Assembly (NCBI GenBank): GCA_965277895.1
Contig: CBDIDR010000001.1
Coordinates: forward strand, 868,001-932,000
Origin: GCA-2862585 sp965277895
Lineage (GTDB): Bacteria; Bacteroidota; Bacteroidia; Flavobacteriales; UBA7312
Length of the DNA: 64,000 nucleotides
Direction: 5' to 3'
Shown here: in pieces, positions 18,245-25,210 of the stretch
Layout of the letters: every line of letters starts with the position of its first letter
How positions within the stretch are numbered: position 1 is the stretch's first letter
The notes under the pieces: generated by a model
Told to the model about the DNA's origin: nothing
Databases searched by the model: none
What the model saw: only the letters and a program-made list of their open reading frames with translations
Position numbers and translations under genes: made by a program

Positions 18245-18604
18245 ATGAATTGTATGAAATTACTTTTAATAAGTTCACTTACTATTTTTCTGTTTTCTTG
18301 TTCTAAAAACGAACCATTATCAATGCGCTGGGACTTAACAGGTTGCTTTAATCCTTGGGATAGCTACTTTAGTTTAGATACTTTTTCAACTGAAGGTTAC
18401 AATGCAGGGGTCTTTGATTATCTATCTGAAGAAGGAATAGATGTAAATTATATAACCTCTGAATTTGATTCTTCTAAAGTAGAATTATGTTATGCTTGCC
18501 ATTGTAAAACAGGAACTGTAATTACAGTGAATATTCCGATTAAAGATAAAATAAAATTAAACAATTTAGTCCCCAACAATCAATTCAATTTGAGTTTTTA
18601 CTAA
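18245..18604 (+). CDS. Small cysteine-containing lipoprotein, family unknown
   Basis: The 119-residue product has a lipoprotein signal with lipobox LFSC near residue 19; the second ATG at 18254 is an equally good start. The mature part is soluble and has a CYACHC cluster near residue 80, which could bind metal or form disulfides. I do not recognise the family. It converges on the cupin gene with a 4-base overlap of stop codons, and the pair forms the third cassette of the repeat array. Confidence 0.6.
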   Translation: MNCMKLLLISSLTIFLFSCSKNEPLSMRWDLTGCFNPWDSYFSLDTFSTEGYNAGVFDYLSEEGIDVNYITSEFDSSKVELCYACHCKTGTVITVNIPIKDKIKLNNLVPNNQFNLSFY

Positions 18605-18975
18605 ATCCAATCCAATTCTTTGACAGTCATTTCAGATTCAATATTTCCTGTGTGAAGAGTTGTTTTTGGCTCAAATAATAAAGTAAAAACAATCTCCCCA
18701 TTGGTGTGTGGTCTATGCTCAACTCCCTTTGGGATAATTAAAATTTCTCCTTTATTAACTTCAACTGTTTTTCCGTCTCTAAAGTCAATCAAAAGGGTTC
18801 CTTTAAAAACCATAAAAAGTTCATCTTCATTTTCATGGCTATGCCATACAAAATCATCTTTAAGTTTACATATTTTTACATGCTGACTGTTTAATTCGCC
18901 AATAATCTTTGGAGTCCACTTTTCATCGAATAATGAAAATTTATTCATTATATTAATTGATTCAATTTTCTTCAT
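18601..18975 (-). CDS. Single-domain cupin protein
   Basis: The 124-residue protein has both cupin motifs: the first, HSHENEDELFMVFKG, supplies two histidines and a glutamate for a metal, and the second, IPKGVEHRPH, supplies the last histidine. There is no signal peptide, so it is probably cytoplasmic. Small cupins of this type include isomerases, dioxygenases and metal-binding sensors; the substrate cannot be told from sequence. It is the only minus-strand gene in the tRNA-tail cassette array, which argues that this cassette arrived as a unit with the lipoprotein gene. Confidence 0.82.
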   Translation of the reverse strand: MKKIESINIMNKFSLFDEKWTPKIIGELNSQHVKICKLKDDFVWHSHENEDELFMVFKGTLLIDFRDGKTVEVNKGEILIIPKGVEHRPHTNGEIVFTLLFEPKTTLHTGNIESEMTVKELDWI

Positions 18976-19001
18976 AAGACAAACTTAAGCAATAACTAAC
19001 A

Positions 19002-19052
19002 AAAAAGTTCGAAATAAGGACGCTTAGGTCCACCAAAGCGGAATCCATCTCA
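19002..19052 (+). repeat. tRNA-tail repeat, truncated copy R4
   Basis: Matches R3 over 50 of 51 bases up to CATCTCA and then diverges, so the second half of the hairpin is missing. It marks the right end of the array, 57 bases before the tsaD stop codon, and would not act as a terminator by itself. Confidence 0.85.
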
Positions 19053-19109
19053 CCTATAATGAGGGAAGTTACTACTCAAAAACTTTGTGTTAGTCTTATA
19101 GCTTGTTAG

Positions 19110-20135
19110 CTATACTGTCATTCTCGCCTTTGCACTTATTGACTGGTCGCAGAAATCACTGTCAAGAAATTTGAAATAAGCAGTAATGGCAATCATTCCG
19201 GCATTATCGGTGCAGTAGGAAAATGGAGGAATGTAGGTCTCCCAGCCATGTGAATTTTCCATTTCTTTTAGCCTAGTTCTTAATCCAGAATTTGCAGATA
19301 CCCCACCAGCAATTGCAATTTCGGTGATGCCTGTTACCTCACTAGCTTTTTTTAGTTTTTTCATAAGAATATTAATGATGCTATGTTGAATTGATGCACA
19401 AATATCATTCATATTTTCATTAATGAAATTTGGATTTTCTTTGGTCTGCTTTTTTATGAAATATAAGATGCTTGTCTTGAGTCCGCTAAAACTGAAGTTT
19501 AGCTTATCTACTTTTGGAATACCAAAGGTGAAGGCAGTGGGATTTCCATCTTTAGCGAACTTATCTATTAACGGTCCGCCAGGGTAGGGTAAGCCTAAGA
19601 GTTTTGCTGATTTGTCAAATGCTTCCCCAGCAGCATCATCAATGGTTTCACCGATTAAGTCGAAATCAAGAGTGTCATTGACTTTTACTATTTGAGTATG
19701 TCCACCAGAAACGGTTAAGCATAAAAAGGGAAATTTAGGCGGATTACCTTTGCCGTCTTTGTCCCTAATAAAGTGCGCTAAAATATGCCCCTGCATATGG
19801 TTAACATCTATTAAGGGGATGTTATTTGCTAATGCGAAGGATTTGGCGAAGGATACGCCTACTAATAATGATCCTAAAAGTCCCGGTCCTCTAGTAAAAC
19901 CAACTGCAGAAATATCTTTTTTGTCGATTCCTGATTCTTCAATAGCTTGGTGTACTACTGGTATAATGTTTTGTAAGTGGGCTCTGGAAGCTAACTCAGG
20001 GACTACGCCTCCGTATTTTTCATGAACTTTTTGGTTACCAATTACGTTGGATAATATTTTACCGTCATTGATGATGGATGCACTGGTATCGTCACAGGAC
20101 GACTCAATACCTAATATGATAATAGATTTACTCAT
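19110..20135 (-). CDS. tsaD: tRNA N6-threonylcarbamoyladenosine transferase subunit
   Basis: Catalytic subunit of the t6A modification complex (TsaB-TsaD-TsaE), which transfers threonylcarbamoyl to A37 of ANN-decoding tRNAs. It has 341 residues. The opening ILGIESSCDDTS, the metal histidines His113 and His117 in NHMQGHILAH and the C-terminal CTDNAGMIA are all intact. Its start overlaps the ribBA stop by 8 bases, so the two are co-transcribed. Confidence 0.96.
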   Translation of the reverse strand: MSKSIIILGIESSCDDTSASIINDGKILSNVIGNQKVHEKYGGVVPELASRAHLQNIIPVVHQAIEESGIDKKDISAVGFTRGPGLLGSLLVGVSFAKSFALANNIPLIDVNHMQGHILAHFIRDKDGKGNPPKFPFLCLTVSGGHTQIVKVNDTLDFDLIGETIDDAAGEAFDKSAKLLGLPYPGGPLIDKFAKDGNPTAFTFGIPKVDKLNFSFSGLKTSILYFIKKQTKENPNFINENMNDICASIQHSIINILMKKLKKASEVTGITEIAIAGGVSANSGLRTRLKEMENSHGWETYIPPFSYCTDNAGMIAITAYFKFLDSDFCDQSISAKARMTV

Positions 20136-21339
20136 TGTCTAAATTAGGCAATCGGTGTCCCATCTTATCTCTTTTCGTTTTGAGATAAAAGGCATTGTGT
20201 TCATTGGATTCAATCTCAATAGCAATATTCTCTACAATTTCAAGACCGTACCCTATAAGTCCAGAGCGTTTTTTAGGGTTATTACTCATCAATTTAATTT
20301 TGTGAACATCCAAACTTCTTAAAATCTGAGCACCAACACCATAGTCTCTATAGTCGGCTTTAAATCCTAATTCTTCATTAGCCTCAACAGTATCCCTGCC
20401 TTGTTCTTGCAATTTATAGGCTTTGAGTTTATTTAGTAGTCCAATACCTCTCCCTTCTTGGTTCATGTAGACAATAACGCCTTTTCCTTCTTTTTCAACC
20501 ATTGACATAGCTGCTTCAAGCTGTGGTCCGCAATCGCAACGGCAAGAACCAAAAATATCACCAGTAATGCATGAGGAGTGTACTCTTACTAGAATAGACT
20601 CATCTTCTTTCCATTCACCTTTTACTAAGGCTAAATGGGTTTGGTTATTGGTAACTTGACGAAAAGCATGAAGTTTAAAATCGCCAACTTCAGTAGGAAG
20701 GTCTACATCTATAAGCTTTTCGATGAGGCTTTCATTCTCTATTCTGTAAGCAATCAAGTCTTTTATAGTAATGATTTTTAACTGATGCTTTTTGGCTATC
20801 AGTTTTAGCTCTGGCATTCTGGCCATAGAGCCATCCTCATTCATTATTTCAACAATTACTCCTGCAGGGTATAATCCTGCTAAGCGTGCCAAATCAATTG
20901 CCGCTTCAGTATGTCCAGCTCGGCGTAATACCCCACCTTTTCTAGCTTTCAGAGGGAAAATATGACCAGGTTTCCCTAATTCACTTGGACGTGTATTAGG
21001 GTCTACAAGGGCTTTTATTGTTTTGGAACGATCGCTAGCAGATATTCCTGTAGTACAACCGTGACCTATTAGGTCAACAGAAATAGTAAAGGGCGTTTCG
21101 TACTCGGCAGTATTTTTGCCTACCATTAAATCCAAACCGAGTTCTTCGCAACGGTCTTCAACCAATGGAGCACAAATAAGGCCACGCCCATGCGTGGCCA
21201 TAAAATTTATCATTTCAGGGGTTACCTTATCAGCAGCTGCAAGAAAATCACCTTCGTTCTCTCTATCTTCGTCATCTACAACGATGACTACCTTTCCAGC
21301 TTTGATATCTTCAATAGCTTCTTCTATCGTATTTAGCAT
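20128..21339 (-). CDS. ribBA: Bifunctional DHBP synthase / GTP cyclohydrolase II
   Basis: Supplies both branches of riboflavin synthesis. Residues 1-~200 are the 3,4-dihydroxy-2-butanone-4-phosphate synthase domain (DDEDRENEGD and THGRGLIC). Residues ~205-403 are GTP cyclohydrolase II with the zinc cysteines in FGSCRCDCG and the motif NQEGRGIGL. Both active sites look complete at 403 residues. A TATCTTTG box lies 17 bases before the ATG, and no FMN riboswitch is evident in the short leader. Confidence 0.96.
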   Translation of the reverse strand: MLNTIEEAIEDIKAGKVVIVVDDEDRENEGDFLAAADKVTPEMINFMATHGRGLICAPLVEDRCEELGLDLMVGKNTAEYETPFTISVDLIGHGCTTGISASDRSKTIKALVDPNTRPSELGKPGHIFPLKARKGGVLRRAGHTEAAIDLARLAGLYPAGVIVEIMNEDGSMARMPELKLIAKKHQLKIITIKDLIAYRIENESLIEKLIDVDLPTEVGDFKLHAFRQVTNNQTHLALVKGEWKEDESILVRVHSSCITGDIFGSCRCDCGPQLEAAMSMVEKEGKGVIVYMNQEGRGIGLLNKLKAYKLQEQGRDTVEANEELGFKADYRDYGVGAQILRSLDVHKIKLMSNNPKKRSGLIGYGLEIVENIAIEIESNEHNAFYLKTKRDKMGHRLPNLDNE

Positions 21340-21356
21340 TACGAGTAATTTTGGTG

Positions 21357-21364
21357 CAAAGATA
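21357..21364 (-). promoter_or_regulatory. Candidate -7 box of ribBA-tsaD (TATCTTTG)
   Basis: Exact TAnnTTTG match on the minus strand, ending 17 bases before the ribBA ATG. The predicted leader is only about a dozen bases, which leaves no room for an aptamer. Confidence 0.45.
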
Positions 21365-21396
21365 AGCTATTAAGAAGAAATTACAGACTAAGAGTT

Positions 21397-21831
21397 TTAG
21401 TCTGTTTTTCTAGTCCAAGTTGATGTTTTTCCAATAAATGGAAGACTAATCAAATAACCTTCGAGTTCAAGAGTATTTTTATTAACTAGTGTAGCAGTTC
21501 CACCGTAAGTTTTGCCATTAGAAGGTTTATAAATTTTTCCGTCTTCCCAAACATTATCTCCTTTGTACACAAAATCTTGCATAATTTTTAGACCCATACG
21601 TTTTCTGCTTCTTAAATTCTCATCTGGGTTTTCTTTATCTAACTTTGGATTACCCTTACTATCGTTAGGTTCTTCCATCCATGTAGTCTTTCCTGAAATA
21701 GTATTTCCATCAGCAAAAATTGTTACAACGGCATCTTTATCCGCGGTATACCACTCTCCTAATATAGCATCAGATTGTGCGAAGGTTGTTAGGCTAAATA
21801 TAAGCCCAAATAATAAAGTTAATGATTTCAT
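21397..21831 (-). CDS. DUF2147 secreted protein
   Basis: The 144-residue protein has a signal peptide ending TTFAQ. The mature part begins ILGEWYTADKDAVVTIF and contains MGLKIMQDF and a W-x-DGKIYKPSNGKTY block, the layout of DUF2147, a small beta-barrel-like domain found in envelope proteins. The function is unknown. It stands alone, 57 bases upstream (in minus-strand direction) of ribBA. Confidence 0.88.
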   Translation of the reverse strand: MKSLTLLFGLIFSLTTFAQSDAILGEWYTADKDAVVTIFADGNTISGKTTWMEEPNDSKGNPKLDKENPDENLRSRKRMGLKIMQDFVYKGDNVWEDGKIYKPSNGKTYGGTATLVNKNTLELEGYLISLPFIGKTSTWTRKTD

Positions 21832-21886
21832 AATGTTACTTGTTTTTAAGGCAAGTTAAGATTTTTATTTTAGGAAGCAAGGGTAT

Positions 21887-21965
21887 AAAAAAAAAGCTAC
21901 CCGAGTATTTCTACTCGGGCAGCCCCTTAAAGCCATGAAAAAACTTACTTCCCTCTCCCTAATGG
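21887..21965 (-). ncRNA. Candidate small RNA with own promoter and terminator
   Basis: On the minus strand a TATATTTG box is followed about 7 bases later by a ~78-base stretch without a convincing ORF. It ends in a strong hairpin (8-bp perfect stem CCCGAGTA/TACTCGGG at 21900-21907 and 21912-21919, extended by GCT/AGC) and a nine-base T-run (minus strand) at 21887-21895. It lies between the DUF4442 and DUF2147 genes. It could instead be the terminator of the DUF4442 gene, but that stop is 54 bases upstream of the -7 box region. No known RNA family is assigned. Confidence 0.45.
21896..21923 (-). terminator. Strong intrinsic terminator, minus strand
   Basis: The GC-rich stem at 21896-21907/21912-21923 has one mismatch and a 4-base loop, followed on the minus strand by nine T residues. 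It ends the candidate small RNA or the DUF4442 transcript and shields the DUF2147 gene. Confidence 0.88.
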
Positions 21966-21971
21966 GAACAA

Positions 21972-21979
21972 CAAATATA
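21972..21979 (-). promoter_or_regulatory. Candidate -7 box of the small RNA (TATATTTG)
   Basis: Exact TAnnTTTG match on the minus strand, located after the DUF4442 stop codon, so it would start a separate transcript near 21965. No clear -33 TTG was found. Confidence 0.4.
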
Positions 21980-22019
21980 AATAAACTTTTGTTGCTGTTT
22001 AAATAAAATCGAAAAAAAA

Positions 22020-22523
22020 TTATGAATTATTTAGTGGGTGTTCATATTTGTTTCGGATGTATACTAACACTCTAGACTCAGCACATAGTTCACTGTGTGA
22101 ATTATACACCTTTACAGTATGCCAAACCTCATATTTTTCATTTTGTTTCAAAGCTGAAATAGCATTTTCGATGTCATTTTCGGTAAGTTCAAAATCCATA
22201 TGTAAATTTGAAGTAGCTGTTTTGATGTAATCTATTTCGGCTCTTTTAATCCAAATAATCATTGGAATATTTCTAGTGTTGAAAATTTGCCAATACATTA
22301 CGGCATAGAATGGATCAATAGCACTGAATATACTACCTCCAAATATTGATTTCTGAATATTTTTATTTAACCAGGAGTATTTAATTGTTACTCTTAGCTT
22401 TTTAAATTCAGAGTCTGCTTCAGCAATCCTAATTCTGTTTACTAATAAAGGTGGAAAAAAGTTCATCGCTCTTTTCAAGTTTTTAGAGCTGTATTTCCGT
22501 TTTGGCATCTTCACATTTGACAT
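22020..22523 (-). CDS. DUF4442 hotdog-fold (thioesterase-like) protein
   Basis: The 167-residue product contains the DUF4442 signature region GGSIFSAIDPFYAVMYWQIF, a PaaI-like hotdog fold that usually acts on acyl-thioesters. The real substrate is unknown. A start at the second methionine (MPKRKY) is also possible. A TATTTTTG box ends only 7 bases before the ATG at 22523, so the mRNA may be leaderless or nearly so. It is divergent from surE. Confidence 0.85.
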   Translation of the reverse strand: MSNVKMPKRKYSSKNLKRAMNFFPPLLVNRIRIAEADSEFKKLRVTIKYSWLNKNIQKSIFGGSIFSAIDPFYAVMYWQIFNTRNIPMIIWIKRAEIDYIKTATSNLHMDFELTENDIENAISALKQNEKYEVWHTVKVYNSHSELCAESRVLVYIRNKYEHPLNNS

Positions 22524-22530
22524 AGTGGTG

Positions 22531-22538
22531 CAAAAATA
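22531..22538 (-). promoter_or_regulatory. Candidate -7 box of the DUF4442 gene (TATTTTTG)
   Basis: Exact TAnnTTTG match on the minus strand. Only 7 bases separate it from the ATG, which predicts transcription starting at or next to the start codon. Confidence 0.45.
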
Positions 22539-22560
22539 GATGTTCTTTAGATTCTTTTGG

Positions 22561-22568
22561 TAATTTTG
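22561..22568 (+). promoter_or_regulatory. Candidate -7 box of surE (TAATTTTG)
   Basis: Exact TAnnTTTG match on the plus strand, 18 bases before the surE ATG and 22 bases from the oppositely directed box of the DUF4442 gene, giving a compact back-to-back promoter pair. Confidence 0.45.
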
Positions 22569-22586
22569 TAAGATAAACTATTGAAG

Positions 22587-23354
22587 ATGAGCAAACCCTT
22601 AATATTAGTTTCCAATGATGATGGAATTTCCGCGCCAGGAATTCGAGCGCTAATAGATGTAGTGAGAGAGATAGGTGATGTTGTAGTAGTTGCTCCTGAT
22701 GGGCCACAATCTGGAATGGGGCACGCCATTACATTAAATTCAACGCTGAGGTGTGACCAAATTCACATTGATGATGGTCCGCAAACTGAGTATGCTTGTT
22801 CTGGTACTCCTGTTGACTGTGTCAAATTAGCTGTAAGCACAATTATGGATAGAAAACCCGATTTGTGTGTATCTGGAATAAACCACGGTTCCAATTCATC
22901 CATTAATGTGATATATTCTGGAACAATGTCAGCAGCCGTTGAGGGAGCTTTAGAGGGTATACCATCAGTAGGTTTTTCACTTTTGGATTATTCGCATGAT
23001 GCAGATTTTTCTGCTTCAAAAGAAGTTGTTAAATCAATTGTTGAGAAAGTACTAGAAGAGGGCTTACCAAAAGGTAGTTGTTTGAATGTAAATATTCCCA
23101 AACTACCTTACACTGATATAAAAGGATATAAGATTTGTAGACAAGCAGATGCAAATTGGGTAGAAGATTTTGATGAAAGAAAAGACCCCATGGGAAGAAC
23201 ATACTATTGGCTAACAGGTTCTTTTCAGAACTTTGATAAAGGTAACGATACAGATGAATGGGCATTGGCAAATGGTTATGTATCTGTGGTTCCTGTAAAG
23301 TTTGATATTACTGCACATGAGACTATACCATTCTTAAAAAAATGGGAATTATGA
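22587..23354 (+). CDS. surE: 5-prime/3-prime-nucleotidase SurE
   Basis: Metal-dependent nucleoside monophosphate phosphatase of the survival protein family, 255 residues from the ATG at 22587, chosen over an in-frame TTG two codons upstream. The metal-binding aspartates are in SNDDGISAPG near the N-terminus. SGTPVDCV and SGINHGSNSS are the other family blocks. It begins the surE - small membrane protein - lpxB - comEC gene order typical of this phylum; the next gene overlaps its end by 13 bases. Confidence 0.95.
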   Translation: MSKPLILVSNDDGISAPGIRALIDVVREIGDVVVVAPDGPQSGMGHAITLNSTLRCDQIHIDDGPQTEYACSGTPVDCVKLAVSTIMDRKPDLCVSGINHGSNSSINVIYSGTMSAAVEGALEGIPSVGFSLLDYSHDADFSASKEVVKSIVEKVLEEGLPKGSCLNVNIPKLPYTDIKGYKICRQADANWVEDFDERKDPMGRTYYWLTGSFQNFDKGNDTDEWALANGYVSVVPVKFDITAHETIPFLKKWEL

Positions 23355-23638
23355 TAAGAGAATCGTTATTCTGGAAAGGAAGTGTATTAGGATTAATTTT
23401 ACCAACCTTGGCATTTGTAGTGTATTCAAATATCAAAATGGATGGTGATATTTTCGCTTTATACTATCAGTTGAAAGCTCTAGATATACATATCCATGTT
23501 TTGAGCCTGTGTACTTTTCTTAATCTCATTCCATTTTTAATTTTTATCAGAGTAAACAGAGAGAAACCTGCTCAAGGAATTTTGATGACTACATTAGTTT
23601 TAGCGCTTATAATTTTAATCAATAAACTGTTGTTTTGA
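23342..23638 (+). CDS. Small membrane protein between surE and lpxB
   Basis: The product has 98 residues from the first ATG or 95 from the second (MIRESL, 23351). Three hydrophobic stretches (about residues 12-28, 45-68 and 78-97) suggest an integral membrane protein, and the last runs to the C-terminus. No enzymatic motif is seen. The position between surE and lpxB, overlapping both, argues for a conserved accessory in the same transcript, possibly linked to lipid A synthesis, but that is inference from context only. Confidence 0.8.
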   Translation: MGIMIRESLFWKGSVLGLILPTLAFVVYSNIKMDGDIFALYYQLKALDIHIHVLSLCTFLNLIPFLIFIRVNREKPAQGILMTTLVLALIILINKLLF

Positions 23639-24717
23639 CAAACTATTACTTCATAGTTGGAGAGGCATCAGGAGATTTGCATGCTTCAAATCTCATTAAG
23701 GAAATTACAAAACTTAAAGAGAATGCCTCTTTTAAAGGCTTTGGTGGAGAGCGTATGCAAAAGCAAGGTTTGGAGCTTACCAAACATTACAAGGAAATGG
23801 CGTTTATGGGCTTTTGGGAGGTTATTAAAAACGTGTCTGCTATTAGACGAAATTTTAAACAAGCCAAAAAAGAATTGCTCGAATTTAAGACTGATGTTTT
23901 AGTTCTTGTCGATTATCCAGGTTTTAATATGCGTATGGCCAGATTTGCAAAACAGCATGGTATAAAAGTTGTATACTACATTACACCGCAGGTTTGGGCA
24001 TGGAAAGAATCACGCGTTAAAAAATTAAAACGTGATGTAGATTTGCTCTTGCCTATTTTGCCTTTTGAGAAAGAGTTTTTCGCAAAACACAAGATTGATT
24101 CTACTTTCGTAGGTCATCCTCTATTAGATGCTTTTAAAGATATTGATAGCAGAAGTGTGGAGTCAGACAAACCGATTATAGCACTTTTACCAGGCAGCAG
24201 AAAACAGGAAATAGGTACTTCACTTCCAATAATGATGAAAGTGGTAGAGTCTTTTGAAAATTATCAATTCATTATTGCTGGAGCTCCATCTATCTCAGCT
24301 GAGTTTTACAGAAACATTACTGGTGATTCTTACATTCCTATCCTTTCAAATCAAACACATGCTCTTTTGAAGGAGTCAAAGGCTGCTATAGTGACTTCTG
24401 GTACAGCGACTTTAGAGGCAGCAATTCTCAAAGTACCTCAAGTAGTGTGTTACAAAACATCGATTTTTTCCTACTTCTTTGGAAGATTATTAGTAAAAGT
24501 AAAGTATATCTCATTAGTCAATTTAATCGCCAATAAAGAGGTCGTCAAAGAATTAATCCAGGATGATTTCAATAGTGATCGATTAGTGAAAGAATTACAA
24601 TTTCTTCTTGATAAAAAGAACACTTCTAAAATTATTGGAGAGTATAACAAGATAATTGATGAGTTGGGAAGTGTAGGAGCATCAGAACGAGCAGCTAAAG
24701 CTATAAGACTGCTCTAG
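23635..24717 (+). CDS. lpxB: Lipid-A-disaccharide synthase
   Basis: Glycosyltransferase that joins UDP-2,3-diacylglucosamine and lipid X, 360 residues, peripheral on the inner membrane. YFIVGEASGDLHA opens the protein, and DYPGFNMRMA, YITPQVWAWKESR, FVGHPLLDAF and LLPGSRKQEI are all present. The best start is a TTG at 23635 whose last two bases are shared with the TGA stop of the preceding gene; no ATG lies near enough to keep the conserved N-terminus. This suggests translation by termination-reinitiation. Confidence 0.94.
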   Translation: MTNYYFIVGEASGDLHASNLIKEITKLKENASFKGFGGERMQKQGLELTKHYKEMAFMGFWEVIKNVSAIRRNFKQAKKELLEFKTDVLVLVDYPGFNMRMARFAKQHGIKVVYYITPQVWAWKESRVKKLKRDVDLLLPILPFEKEFFAKHKIDSTFVGHPLLDAFKDIDSRSVESDKPIIALLPGSRKQEIGTSLPIMMKVVESFENYQFIIAGAPSISAEFYRNITGDSYIPILSNQTHALLKESKAAIVTSGTATLEAAILKVPQVVCYKTSIFSYFFGRLLVKVKYISLVNLIANKEVVKELIQDDFNSDRLVKELQFLLDKKNTSKIIGEYNKIIDELGSVGASERAAKAIRLL

Positions 24718-24734
24718 ACTTGTTTCATTTGGTT

Positions 24735-24742
24735 TAGTTTTG
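24735..24742 (+). promoter_or_regulatory. Possible -7 box before the comEC remnant (TAGTTTTG)
   Basis: Exact TAnnTTTG match, 26 bases before the ATG of the comEC remnant. It may be a surviving promoter of the once intact gene. Confidence 0.3.
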
Positions 24743-24791
24743 TTACATTGTGACTGTAAATCTAAGCCATGCATTTCTGGAATTCACTTCC

Positions 24792-25066
24792 TTTATTTCG
24801 TCTCGTAATTCCATTTATTTTAGGGATTATTTTTTCAGATTCTCTTTACACACAGAGGATTTATCTTTTTATTCCTCTTTTACTGACACTTCTAATAATT
24901 ACGCATTCTTTTGTTAAAAGCTACGGACTACGTTGGCTTTTTGGTACTTCCTGTTTATTATTTATTTCGTCTCGTAATTCCATTTATTTTAGGGATTATT
25001 TTTTCAGATTCTCTTTACAAACAGAGGATTTATCTTTTGTATTCCTCTTTTACTGACACTTCTAAT
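24792..25066. repeat. Direct repeat of ~105 bp inside the comEC remnant
   Basis: Copy A (24792-24896) and copy B (24961-25066) differ by one substitution and one inserted G. The period is 169 bases. Copy B disrupts the reading frame of the remnant, so the duplication arose within an already non-functional gene or inactivated it. Confidence 0.9.
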
Positions 25067-25073
25067 TAGTTAA

Positions 25074-25139
25074 TACCTCATTATTTAGCATGTAAAATTG
25101 AAGAGTTTACCTCATTATTTAGCATGTAAAATTGAAGAG
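25074..25139. repeat. Tandem repeat, 34-bp period, two copies
   Basis: Thirty-two identical bases at 25074-25105 recur at 25108-25139. The 34-base period is not a multiple of three, so the duplication shifts the reading frame of the presumed comEC C-terminal piece. Confidence 0.9.
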
Positions 25140-25210
25140 GAAAGTAATACCCTTGGATTGAGCTTTCATAATCTTAAATCTGAGGGTGCTTTAGTTGTAG
25201 ACTACACGAA

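Noticed and set aside
18972..19102. Imperfect inverted repeat (ATAAGAC...GTCTTAT) flanking R4 as transposon ends
   Set aside because: Only short matched blocks with gaps; no transposase or target duplication, so it is likely chance in AT-rich DNA.
21934..22005. Plus-strand 23-codon ORF starting with MKKLTS in the gap next to the small RNA
   Set aside because: Short, no promoter on that strand, and it lies over the antisense of the candidate sRNA and its -7 box; no supporting composition.
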